Part shown: positions 1 through 9,760 of the stretch, in pieces
How positions within the stretch are numbered: position 1 is the stretch's first letter
Layout: each line of letters starts with the position of its first letter
Origin: Ruminococcaceae bacterium UBA7127
GTDB taxonomy: Bacteria > Bacillota > Clostridia > Oscillospirales > Acutalibacteraceae
NCBI GenBank assembly: GCA_002493005.1
Contig: DKXL01000020.1
Coordinates: 1-17,909 of the forward strand
DNA length: 17,909 nt
Direction of reading: 5' to 3'
Notes under the pieces: model-generated
Databases searched by the model: none
What the model saw: the letters and a program-made list of their open reading frames with translations, nothing else
Told to the model about the DNA's origin: nothing
Program-made: the position numbers and the translations under genes

Positions 1-2604
<2,604 letters not shown>

Positions 2605-2610
2605 AAATTA

Positions 2611-2641
2611 AATTCGGCAAGGCTTAATGCCTTGCCGAATT
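2611..2641. terminator. Bidirectional intrinsic terminator after rpoC
   Basis: Perfect 13-bp inverted repeat: AATTCGGCAAGGC at 2611-2623 and its reverse complement at 2629-2641, with loop TTAAT. On the plus strand it is followed by GTCATTTTCGCTT. On the minus strand it is followed by TAATTTTTATA, a better U-tract. It can therefore end rpoC and also the convergent ruvX transcript. Confidence 0.85.
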
Positions 2642-2674
2642 GTCATTTTCGCTTAAAATCCGATATAAACAGTA

Positions 2675-2742
2675 TTGTCGGGCAAATGACGTATAAAAAT
2701 ATATCACTCCATCTACCCGAATTGTGAGCGGCATCATGCCGC
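2675..2742 (+). repeat. Mosaic intergenic repeat, copy 1 (module C only)
   Basis: Starts TTGTCGGGCAAATGACGTAT, continues with an AT-rich stretch and ends in CCCGAATTGTGAGCGG plus the 15-bp palindrome GCGGCATCATGCCGC (2728-2742). The same module recurs at 5791-5853 (inverted), 9841-9907 and 13229-13298. It ends 4 nt before the ruvX stop codon at 2747, so the element abuts that gene. Confidence 0.85.
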
Positions 2743-2746
2743 CGAA

Positions 2747-3166
2747 TTATAAATTGTTATGCCGCATATTTAAAAAATCCTGCAAAATAATTGTTGCGGC
2801 AACCTCGTCAACAATGTTTTTGCGCTTTTTGCCCCTTGTATTTGTGGTGTTCAAAAAGTTGTGGGCTGTAATTGTTGTTCCTCGCTCGTCCTGCAAAAAT
2901 GTTTTTATTCCTGTGCGTTCGGTAATTTCAGCCGCAGTCTTTCTTGCGTTCTGGGCACTTTCACCCTCAGTTCCGTCCATATTTTTTGGCAATCCGACTA
3001 CCACCAGTTCTGCTTTTGTTTCTTGTACGGCAGCACATAGCTTATCCATCAGCTTTGTGGGAGATTTCTCAAAAATTACGGTATAGGGTGAGGCAAGAAA
3101 CTCCATTTTATCGCACACTGCAACCCCTGTTCGTGCTTTACCAAGGTCAACTGACATTATTATCAT
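2747..3166 (-). CDS. ruvX: RuvX/YqgF-family RNase H-fold nuclease (Holliday junction resolvase-like; pre-16S rRNA processing)
   Basis: A 139-residue protein of usual family length. It has the N-terminal motif MSVDLGKARTGVAVCD (acidic D7), the central GLPKNMDGTEG motif, QDERGTT (D93, E94) and a C-terminal VDEVAA with D120. These are the conserved acidic positions of the YqgF/RuvX RNase H-like fold. Family members are annotated as putative Holliday junction resolvases, and in E. coli YqgF is tied to 16S rRNA 5'-end maturation. The start at 3166 was chosen because AAAGGA lies about 8 nt upstream. A longer in-frame start at 3229 would add 21 residues (with FWIIIKENYNN) ahead of the conserved first strand and has no ribosome binding site. 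It is transcribed divergently from spoIIE and convergently with rpoC. Confidence 0.93.
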   Translation of the reverse strand: MIIMSVDLGKARTGVAVCDKMEFLASPYTVIFEKSPTKLMDKLCAAVQETKAELVVVGLPKNMDGTEGESAQNARKTAAEITERTGIKTFLQDERGTTITAHNFLNTTNTRGKKRKNIVDEVAATIILQDFLNMRHNNL

Positions 3167-3227
3167 AGCAAATTTCCTTTTATTATTATAGTTTTCTTTT
3201 ATTATAATCCAAAAATGATTTTTAAAC

Positions 3228-3275
3228 AACGGCTTTTTTGCTCAATGTACATTGTTTTGCGCAAAACAGCCGTTT
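3228..3275. promoter_or_regulatory. Nested palindromes between ruvX and spoIIE
   Basis: Two perfect 12-bp palindromes abut: CAATGTACATTG (3243-3254) and TTTTGCGCAAAA (3255-3266). An outer inverted repeat, AACGGCT (3228-3234) against AGCCGTT (3268-3274), encloses them, and the plus strand continues TTGTTTTTG. The block lies about 60-110 bp upstream of ruvX and 190-230 bp upstream of spoIIE. It could be a dimer-binding operator, or a stem-loop in a leader RNA. The rest of 3167-3451 is AT-rich. A TATAAT at 3357-3362 is a possible spoIIE -10 element, but no good -35 was seen at standard spacing. Confidence 0.4.
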
Positions 3276-3460
3276 TGTTTTTGTAAATTAATAATTCTAC
3301 AAAACAATATAAAATATCTCATTCACAAAAAGACAAAACGATTGTAATAAAAATCATATAATTAGGGTAACAGTCAAATCGTGCTAAACGCCGATAAAAT
3401 GCAAACGGAATTTTAGAAGTGCATCGGTTTTAGTACAAAAAATAAAGGACGATGATTATT

Positions 3461-5788
3461 GTGGAAGTTAAAAATGCAGTTCAAAAAAGGCGGCAGTCAT
3501 ATCAAAGTGATTTTGCAAGGCAAGGCGTAATGAATTTTGTTTATTTGCTATGCGGAATATTAATATCAAGAGGCGCTGTGCTCGGCAACCTTGCTCCTTT
3601 TGGAGCTTCGTTTGCGGCGGCAGTTCCGCAAAAATATCTTTTGTCGTCATTGATTGGCACAGCCTTTGGCTACATACTGCTCAATCCCTCCGACAGCTTT
3701 AGATACCTTGCAGTTGTGGCGGCAATCGGAGGCTTGCGCTGGGTAATGAGCGATTTGCCAAAGCTTAACAAAAGCAGAATCTTTGCTCCGCTTGTTGCAT
3801 TTATACCTATTTTTGCGACAGGGGTTGCAATGCTTTTTGCAAGCACAGGCTCTATGAATACATTTTCAGACTGCACAGTTGAGGCAGTAATCAGCGGAGC
3901 GGCGGCATATTTTATAAGTATCACGGTTAAGCTCGCCGGTGAAAATCGCAGCATCAGCGCTTATTCACAGCACGAAACTGCAAGTCTTGTGATGACGGGA
4001 TGTATTCTTATCCTGTCGTTTGGCAGCATAGCCTATCAAAATATTTCACTAGGCAGAATAATTGCAATGCTCATAATCCTGTTGTGCGCACGCTATGGCT
4101 CGGTGACAGGCGGCGCAATAAGCGGAATTGCCACAGGTTCGGTGTTTAGCATTGCCGCAAGGGATAACGTTTATATCTGCGGAGGCTTTGCTTTTGGCGG
4201 ACTTATGGCAGGATTGTTTGCACCACTCGGCAAGCTAGGCTGTGCAATCAGCTTTGTTATATCCAACAGCGTTATGAGCCTTGCGTTTGGCGCTGATACT
4301 CAGCTGATATCTGTTCTTGTTGAGAGCGCCGCGGCGGCTGTTGTGTTTATGGTTTTGCCCGCAGAGGTCGGAAATGTAATTTCACCTGTATTCTCAAGTG
4401 AGAAAAACACTTCTCTCGGTGAAACTCTTAGAAAGAACATTGTTATGCGCCTTGACTTTGCGGCTAAGGCGGTGTCTAATGTTAAAAACGATGTAAATCA
4501 GGTGTCGGACAAGCTGAAAAAGCTATATTCGCCAACCTTTGATTGGGTGTGTGAAAACACAGAAAAAGAGGTTTGTGCAAACTGCGGTTTAAAAGTGTAT
4601 TGCCTTGAAAATCAGCAGGGAGTTACAAGAGATGATTTTTGCCGCCTTGAAGAACTGCTTGAAACAAATGGAAAGGTAACCGACCGTGATGTTGAAGAGG
4701 TCTTTTTGAAGAAGTGTTGCAAAAAAGGCGAGATTGCTGACAGTATGAACACAAACTATCGGGAATATCTGTCGTGTTTAGAGGCACAGCGCAGGGTATC
4801 GGGTGTAAGAAGCGTTGTAGCAGGCCAGTTTTCGGGAATCAGCGATATTTTGCGTGATTTATCAAATGAATTTATGAGTACAATGAAGTGTGACAATGAC
4901 AGTGCAGAGCGCATTATATCTGTGTTGTCGTCACTCGGCACAATAGTTGAGGAGTGCGTGTGCCTTGTGTCAAACGGCGGCAGAATGACGGTTGAAATAA
5001 CTATGTCGGAAAAATCTCCAAAAACGCTTTCGCAGGGAGTGATTATGCGCGAGGTATCAAAGTGTTGCGGCAGAAGGTTTGACCTGCCCTCAATCAGTCA
5101 CGAATGCGGCAAAATAAGGGCGGCGCTCAGTGAGATGCCCGTATATGACGTAGAAATCGGAACAGACCAGCACATTGCAAACAACGGAAAGTTGTGCGGC
5201 GACTGCCTTAACTACTTTAACGACGGCTTTGGCAAAACCTATGCGCTTGTGTGCGACGGAATGGGCACAGGAGGCAGAGCGGCAGTTGACGGAAATATGG
5301 CGGCGTCTGTTATGACAAGACTTTTGCGTTCGGGATTGTCGGCTGACAGCTCATTGCAAATTGTTAATTCTGCACTTATGGTCAAGAGCGAGGACGAGTC
5401 GCTCTCGACAGTTGATGTTGCAAGCGTTGATTTGTATTCGGGTAAGGTCACTCTCAAAAAGGCAGGTGCTCCTATGACATACTTTAAAAAGAACGGCAGA
5501 GTTTTTTCAAGAGAAATGCCTTCTTTACCGGCAGGAATTTTAAACAACATCAAGTTTGCAACTGACACAGTCAGCTTGACAGCAGGAGATATGGTGGTTA
5601 TGGTGTCTGACGGAGTATTAACAGGAGATGAAAAATGGCTTGAAAAGCTGATAAAGACCTGGCATGAGGGCAGCACACAGGAACTTGCTCAAGCGGTCGT
5701 AGGCGAAGCTATCAAACGAATGGATGGTGCACGTGAGGATGATATCACCGCCGTTGCCATAAAGCTTGTGGAAAATGGGGTGGCGTAA
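3461..5788 (+). CDS. spoIIE: Stage II sporulation protein E (PP2C-type phosphatase)
   Basis: About 775 residues, close to the usual 800 or so. The N-terminal 300 residues are a multi-pass membrane region starting at FVYLLCGILISRGAVLG. A cytoplasmic linker follows with the cysteine motif CANCGLKVYC, and the last 220 residues are a PP2C/SpoIIE phosphatase domain. Metal-binding acidic motifs are visible: LVCDGMGTGG near residue 600, VMVSDGVL near 715 and REDDITAVAIK near 763. In Bacillus, SpoIIE sits at the polar septum, dephosphorylates SpoIIAA-P and so releases sigma-F in the forespore. Start: AAAGGA (3444-3449) is only 2 nt from ATG 3452 but 11 nt from the in-frame GTG 3461, so GTG is preferred. 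ATG 3452 (778 residues) remains possible. GTG starts occur in two neighbouring genes. No sporulation neighbours are present; it appears monocistronic. Confidence 0.96.
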   Translation: MEVKNAVQKRRQSYQSDFARQGVMNFVYLLCGILISRGAVLGNLAPFGASFAAAVPQKYLLSSLIGTAFGYILLNPSDSFRYLAVVAAIGGLRWVMSDLPKLNKSRIFAPLVAFIPIFATGVAMLFASTGSMNTFSDCTVEAVISGAAAYFISITVKLAGENRSISAYSQHETASLVMTGCILILSFGSIAYQNISLGRIIAMLIILLCARYGSVTGGAISGIATGSVFSIAARDNVYICGGFAFGGLMAGLFAPLGKLGCAISFVISNSVMSLAFGADTQLISVLVESAAAAVVFMVLPAEVGNVISPVFSSEKNTSLGETLRKNIVMRLDFAAKAVSNVKNDVNQVSDKLKKLYSPTFDWVCENTEKEVCANCGLKVYCLENQQGVTRDDFCRLEELLETNGKVTDRDVEEVFLKKCCKKGEIADSMNTNYREYLSCLEAQRRVSGVRSVVAGQFSGISDILRDLSNEFMSTMKCDNDSAERIISVLSSLGTIVEECVCLVSNGGRMTVEITMSEKSPKTLSQGVIMREVSKCCGRRFDLPSISHECGKIRAALSEMPVYDVEIGTDQHIANNGKLCGDCLNYFNDGFGKTYALVCDGMGTGGRAAVDGNMAASVMTRLLRSGLSADSSLQIVNSALMVKSEDESLSTVDVASVDLYSGKVTLKKAGAPMTYFKKNGRVFSREMPSLPAGILNNIKFATDTVSLTAGDMVVMVSDGVLTGDEKWLEKLIKTWHEGSTQELAQAVVGEAIKRMDGAREDDITAVAIKLVENGVA

Positions 5789-5790
5789 CG

Positions 5791-6016
5791 GCGGCATAAT
5801 GCCGCTTACAATTCAAGCAGACAGCGTGATGTATTTTAATACGTCAGTTGCCCGGCGGCGTGACGCCGCTCACAATTCGGGCAGATAGCTTTATTTTAAA
5901 AATAACATTTAGTGCCCGAAATTATAACGAAGTAAAAGGGTATCTTGCGTTAGATTTAGAAAAATGCTTGATTCGGGATACCGTTACTAAGCTATGGTGC
6001 GACAAATATTCCCGAA
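5791..6016 (-). repeat. Mosaic intergenic repeat, copy 2 (modules A + C, inverted)
   Basis: Read on the minus strand, it starts TTCGGGAATATTTGTCGCAC at 6016. It runs through module A (with a 40-base block at 5931-5970 identical to 9987-10026 in copy 3) to the palindrome at 5855-5869. It then continues in module C (GGGCAACTGACGTATTAAAA) to the palindrome GCGGCATAATGCCGC at 5791-5805, only 2 nt after the spoIIE stop. The 322-bp gap between spoIIE and the CotH gene is almost entirely this repeat plus a terminator. A 64-codon open frame at 5848-6042 lies inside it and is not credible as a gene. Confidence 0.9.
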
Positions 6017-6020
6017 ACCA

Positions 6021-6053
6021 AAAAACCTCCTTCATCAAGTGAAAGAGGTTTTT
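6021..6053. terminator. Bidirectional terminator between spoIIE and the CotH gene
   Basis: AAAAACCTCCTTC (6021-6033) pairs with GAAAGAGGTTTTT (6041-6053) with one mismatch and a 7-nt loop. Both arms end in runs suited to an A/U-tract terminator on either strand. A second, smaller hairpin (GCAGT/ACTGC, 6093-6107) lies just after the CotH stop codon on the minus strand. Confidence 0.75.
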
Positions 6054-6110
6054 GATTTAATATACTTTGTTATTTATTTTTTGGTTTGTAAAGCAGTGTG
6101 ATACTGCCTT

Positions 6111-8414
6111 TTATACCTCTGCAAAGATTTTCTGAATTATGGTTGCATCAACTACGTTAACCTGACCATCGCCGTCCATATCTGCGACTGCAAGCTGTGC
6201 AGCTGATAATTCAGCTATTTCGGCGGCATGCTTTTGAATTTCTGTTGCGTCAACAATGTCAACTTTTCCGTCGTTGTTAACATCACCGAGAATCGGTGTT
6301 GGTTCTGTATAATCCTCAAGACCGCTTCCGTTAAAGATTTTAGTTTCGCCATTTTTGATTAAATAGCCTATGTCTGTTGGATATTGTGTTCCGTCGTCGT
6401 TGCTGAAGATTACGTATGCATCATTCCAGCTACTATCAATAACGAGTTTATACATTCCATTGCCCAAATCTGTCATTGGAACTCCGGGCCATGCGGCGTT
6501 AACTTCAACCGAACCGTTTGATGTAGCGTGGTATGCATACAGATATACAGTTTCCCAGTTGTATTGAGTGTTATCAAAGAATACAACAGTATTTTCACCC
6601 GGAACTACAGTGTTAACATACATCTGACTGCTCAGCCATGCTGAACGGCTTATCAGCCAATCTCTGCAATAGTTAAACATTCCGTCAACATTGCTTTCGT
6701 ATGTTGTGGCTGTGCCGTCAACTGAGTACTTGCTGTTCTTTGTGTCAAAGCTTGCCTTGTTAAGAGCCGAGTGGTCTGAAATCCATTCGCTTGTGTAGAT
6801 AGGCCATCCGCTTTTGTAGTTCATCTCGGCACTGCCCTTGAGATTTTGATAATACTTATCGGCAGAGTAAAGCTCGTTTGCTGTCGGAGAGCTTTTTGTT
6901 GTGCCGCTAAAGTATTCGATTGCAGGAACAAACTTTTCAGACCAAATTTTTGGAGCGGCATCAAGCACCTGCTGATGCCTTGCAAAGTTATTCATAATGT
7001 TGGTGGAGGATGTGGCACGTTTTGATTTGCCCTTAAATTTACACCACCAGCCTGTGTATTTTGTATAATCCTTAACGCCGATATTTGTAAGCTCTAAGCT
7101 AACACCTTCTGCGTTGCCAAGTGAGTTGTCATAGTCCCATACAGGTGAGCCAAAGAACTTGTAGTTGCTGTTTTCATCCTGTTTATAGACCATAAACATA
7201 CTTGAAACGCCCGAATCCCAGTTCTTTCCCAGCTCATTGATTAAGTAAAGCTTTGTCACCGAGTCAATATCGGCATATTTAGAGAGGTCTGAATCAGGAT
7301 TTACTGCAACGGCGGCAAGCTCGTTGTATTTTTGACGAACATATTCTTTGACCTCATCATATCCGGGCATACCGGGATCAATTTCGGGAGCCTTGATTGT
7401 AACCTTAATTCCATTGTCACATTCTACAAAGTAGTCGTCACCCTCTTTTGCGCCTGCGTCAACCTCGCAAAGGAACGGAAAATCCTCATTGATTGTGCCG
7501 TCGGCATTAAGGTAAGCAGTGTCGTCAATATCGCTGATAAGACTGTTTTTGCCAACCTCAACCTTTTCTGTCATAAGATACGAGCCCCAGTAGTAGCCGT
7601 TGGAATAAAAGTCAACATAGCGTGAGTCGGATGCATACGGCATACCGACTGCGTCTGAAAGGTCATATAGAAATCTGTTTCTCGAGAGCGAGTCGTCCTG
7701 ATAGTTTGCAAGAAGCGAATACTTTTTGTTCTTTGCCATACCTGCAATCTTAACGTTTGATGAGTATGTAACGTTAAATGATTTTTTAGGCATTGACCAG
7801 GTTGTGTTTCCTCTGCCTTTAATTTTCTTGACAGCTGTATTGTCAATGCTTCCGTCAGCGTCAACAATGGCGCCTGTTGCCTTTGCGTTTAGACTTTTGT
7901 CAATGCTCAAATACGGAATAAGCCCTGTGCCTGCACCGTCAGCGTCTGCATTGTTAATGTAGATTGCCGCTTCGGCTGAGGATTTCATAAAGATTGCGGT
8001 AAAGTGCTTGCCGCTCACTGTAACCTGATATTCCTTGTTTACTTCAAACGGTACGGCGACAGTCTGATGTGACGGCACTGTCACACCGTTTATGCTTACA
8101 TCAGAGGAATAGTTATTATAGATATCAACAACTGATTCCTTAACTGATGACGGCAGGAAGAAGTACTTAACGCTTGGGTTAACCTCTGAAAGATATGCGT
8201 CGTGCTCCGATTGCCATGCAAGCCACGCTTCTGTGTCAACTGAACCGTTTACTGCGTGAGCATACAGTCCCTCTGCTCCGTCAACAACGTTTTCTGACGG
8301 TACAGCAGAAGCCGTAATCTCAGATTCCGCCGCAAAAACCGGTACGGACACAGCAAGAGATGTAAAAATCATCATAGCTGCAAGTATTAAAGCCGTAAGT
8401 TTTTTTGTTTTCAC
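6111..8414 (-). CDS. Secreted CotH-family protein with starch-binding-like module and C-terminal dockerin
   Basis: A 767-residue exported protein. Signal peptide: MKTKKLTALILAAMMIF to about VFAA. A CotH kinase-like domain spans roughly residues 190-590, with KGRGNTTW (to W206), MPKKSF and the metal-binding-type WDYDNSLG (D427, D429). Some CotH proteins are atypical protein kinases acting on spore coat proteins. Residues about 606-700 (FFDNTQYNW, NAAWPGVPM, YVIFSNDDGTQYPTD) look like a CBM26 starch-binding module. Residues 708-767 are a type I-like dockerin with two calcium F-hand segments, GDVNNDGKVDIVDATEIQKH and ADMDGDGQVNVVDATIIQK. The dockerin implies attachment to a cohesin. A candidate partner is encoded divergently at 8665-9600. 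Start: GTG at 8414 with TAGGAG 8-9 nt upstream, directly at the signal peptide. The ligand and any kinase substrate are unknown. Confidence 0.92.
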   Translation of the reverse strand: MKTKKLTALILAAMMIFTSLAVSVPVFAAESEITASAVPSENVVDGAEGLYAHAVNGSVDTEAWLAWQSEHDAYLSEVNPSVKYFFLPSSVKESVVDIYNNYSSDVSINGVTVPSHQTVAVPFEVNKEYQVTVSGKHFTAIFMKSSAEAAIYINNADADGAGTGLIPYLSIDKSLNAKATGAIVDADGSIDNTAVKKIKGRGNTTWSMPKKSFNVTYSSNVKIAGMAKNKKYSLLANYQDDSLSRNRFLYDLSDAVGMPYASDSRYVDFYSNGYYWGSYLMTEKVEVGKNSLISDIDDTAYLNADGTINEDFPFLCEVDAGAKEGDDYFVECDNGIKVTIKAPEIDPGMPGYDEVKEYVRQKYNELAAVAVNPDSDLSKYADIDSVTKLYLINELGKNWDSGVSSMFMVYKQDENSNYKFFGSPVWDYDNSLGNAEGVSLELTNIGVKDYTKYTGWWCKFKGKSKRATSSTNIMNNFARHQQVLDAAPKIWSEKFVPAIEYFSGTTKSSPTANELYSADKYYQNLKGSAEMNYKSGWPIYTSEWISDHSALNKASFDTKNSKYSVDGTATTYESNVDGMFNYCRDWLISRSAWLSSQMYVNTVVPGENTVVFFDNTQYNWETVYLYAYHATSNGSVEVNAAWPGVPMTDLGNGMYKLVIDSSWNDAYVIFSNDDGTQYPTDIGYLIKNGETKIFNGSGLEDYTEPTPILGDVNNDGKVDIVDATEIQKHAAEIAELSAAQLAVADMDGDGQVNVVDATIIQKIFAEV

Positions 8415-8445
8415 TTAAATCACTCCTAAAACTTATTAAAATTCA

Positions 8446-8475
8446 TTTACATACAGATTTTGGAATGTATGTAAA
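8446..8475 (-). promoter_or_regulatory. Perfect 10-bp inverted repeat in the CotH-gene leader
   Basis: TTTACATACA (8446-8455) and TGTATGTAAA (8466-8475) are perfect inverted repeats around a 10-nt spacer. They lie between the predicted promoter (8531-8559) and the start codon, about 30-60 nt upstream of the GTG. This could be a repressor operator downstream of the transcription start or a leader RNA hairpin. Nothing in the window identifies the regulator. Confidence 0.5.
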
Positions 8476-8530
8476 CCAATTTAAAAATTAGTCACAATGC
8501 AATCACTTTGTTATCACATTGCTCAATTTT

Positions 8531-8559
8531 ATTGTATCATATGCATAAAATAATGACAA
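8531..8559 (-). promoter_or_regulatory. Sigma-A-type promoter of the CotH-dockerin gene
   Basis: Read on the minus strand: -35 TTGTCA (8559-8554), spacer of exactly 17 bp, -10 TACAAT (8536-8531). The predicted start near 8524 gives a leader of about 110 nt that contains the inverted repeat at 8446-8475. Confidence 0.65.
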
Positions 8560-8601
8560 GTATTTTTTAGTTTTCTTGGAATACAAATTTGGCATATTAT
8601 C

Positions 8602-8630
8602 TTTATTTTTTCGTATTATTTTGTTATAAT
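8602..8630 (+). promoter_or_regulatory. Probable promoter of the cohesin-like lipoprotein gene
   Basis: A perfect -10 hexamer TATAAT at 8625-8630 is preceded 17 bp upstream by a weak -35 TTTATT (8602-8607). It lies 34 bp before the ATG at 8665. AAGGAAG (8651-8657) is the ribosome binding site. The weak -35 leaves room for an activator in the shared divergent region. Confidence 0.5.
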
Positions 8631-8664
8631 ATTCTTAAAGATAAACTCCTAAGGAAGTGGCAGT

Positions 8665-9600
8665 ATGCAAAACAAATTTAAAAAAAACCAAAAAAATTGT
8701 CTTATCGTTGCTTTAGCGTCTATGATTGCTTTTTCGACAATGGCGGCAAGTGTTATGACAGGCTGCGGCGAGGTTGAACCTGACACAAACGAAACAAAGA
8801 TTGTCAGCGAAACTAAAATTGTAGAGGGAACCAAAGTAGTTGAAGAAACCGTATATGTTGATTCAAACGGCAAAATAATTGAATCAAGCGAGTCAGACGG
8901 GGACAATAAAACAAACGTAAATTCAAAAAATTCGTCGACAGACTCAGATAAAAACAACTCAAACAAAAACAACGCAGATAAAAACGACGCAGACAAAAAT
9001 AGCGCAAACAGTTCTTCAAATAAAGGCAACTCGTCAAACGCACAAAGCAGTTCAGGAAAAACAGACAGCTCAAGCAAGCCGGGTAATGCATCTAATGCAG
9101 GAACATCGTCAAAACCTGCAAGTTCTTCAAAACCAAACAGCTCATCAAATCAGGGCAGTTCAAATACAAACACAAGTAAAAACAAGGTTTGTACTGTTGA
9201 CGGCAACAAGTACAGAGTCGGGGATGTAATTGTTTGTACCTATAGGCTTAATGTTCCTACAAAGCTTGAAAACTACGAGGCCTCCATCAAGTATAATTCA
9301 AATTGTCTTAAGGCAACCAAGGCAGAGATGCTGGGCAGTGCAAAGACAGGTTCATTAATCAATTACAAACTTGACGGAAGGATTAAGTTCAACGGCGTTA
9401 ACATCGGCAGCGGATACGATTATACTAACGGCGGCGATTTCCTCAGGGTGACATACAGTGTAGTAGGTGGCGGCACCGTAAATCCTAAGATGGATTGGGT
9501 TGCATCGTGCGAATACTACAAGTCGGAGCACAACTATATCAACAACGACGGCACTCCTAAAAAAGACTTTAAAATTACAAAATCTTATGAAAAACAGTAA
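8665..9600 (+). CDS. Lipoprotein with Ser/Asn-rich linker and C-terminal cohesin-like domain
   Basis: 311 residues. The N-terminal export signal ends in a lipobox-like SVMTGC (C34), so the protein is probably lipid-anchored outside the cell. The lipobox is not the canonical L-S/A-G/A-C. After C34 come short near-repeats (TKIVSETKIVEGTKVVEE), then about 100 residues of Ser/Asn/Lys linker (residues 72-172) typical of surface spacers. The last 139 residues resemble a cohesin fold: YRVGDVIVCTYRLNVPTKLE, then ASIKYNSNCLK, then IKFNGVNIGSGYDYTNGGDF and LRVTYSVVGGGTV. Cohesins of Ruminococcus scaffoldins show the same order: VGD start, strand with Y-S/N-S-LK, then SGYD. It would serve as a cell-surface receptor for dockerin proteins such as its divergent neighbour. 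The cohesin call rests on pattern only. An alternative is another carbohydrate-binding beta-sandwich. Confidence 0.78.
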   Translation: MQNKFKKNQKNCLIVALASMIAFSTMAASVMTGCGEVEPDTNETKIVSETKIVEGTKVVEETVYVDSNGKIIESSESDGDNKTNVNSKNSSTDSDKNNSNKNNADKNDADKNSANSSSNKGNSSNAQSSSGKTDSSSKPGNASNAGTSSKPASSSKPNSSSNQGSSNTNTSKNKVCTVDGNKYRVGDVIVCTYRLNVPTKLENYEASIKYNSNCLKATKAEMLGSAKTGSLINYKLDGRIKFNGVNIGSGYDYTNGGDFLRVTYSVVGGGTVNPKMDWVASCEYYKSEHNYINNDGTPKKDFKITKSYEKQ

Positions 9601-9662
9601 CGGCTGTAATCATCGGGTGCAATAATTGACTCCGACAGAATAAGGCAGAACTAAAAACATTT

Positions 9663-9708
9663 GGGACAAACTGCAAAACTCAGCGGTTTGTCCCTTTTGA
9701 TTTTTTGT
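9663..9708 (+). terminator. Intrinsic terminator of the cohesin-like lipoprotein gene
   Basis: GGGACAAACTGC (9663-9674) pairs with GCGGTTTGTCCC (9683-9694). The 12-bp stem has one G-U pair and an 8-nt loop, and is followed by TTTTGATTTTTTG. It is the only convincing terminator downstream of 9600. Confidence 0.85.
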
Positions 9709-9760
9709 TTTATAGGAAGTTGCTTGAAAGCGGTCGGGCACAAAAGTGCTGATACTATCA

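Noticed and set aside
3167..3229. Longer ruvX start
   Set aside because: It adds 21 residues before the conserved first strand. The ATG at 3166 has AAAGGA at proper spacing; the upstream one has none.
3444..3454. Spo0A box or standard -35 for spoIIE
   Set aside because: I searched 3167-3451 for TGTCGAA-like and TTGACA-like words at proper spacing and saw none good enough to report as a feature; only a TATAAT at 3357-3362 stands out.
5848..6042. 64-codon open frame on the plus strand
   Set aside because: It lies inside mosaic repeat copy 2 and crosses module boundaries, with no ribosome binding site. It is an open frame of repeat DNA.
8649..9077. 142-codon open frame antisense to the cohesin-like lipoprotein
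   Set aside because: Its Phe/Leu/Ser-rich translation is the mirror of the Ser/Asn/Lys linker codons. The plus-strand gene has the promoter, ribosome binding site, signal peptide and terminator.
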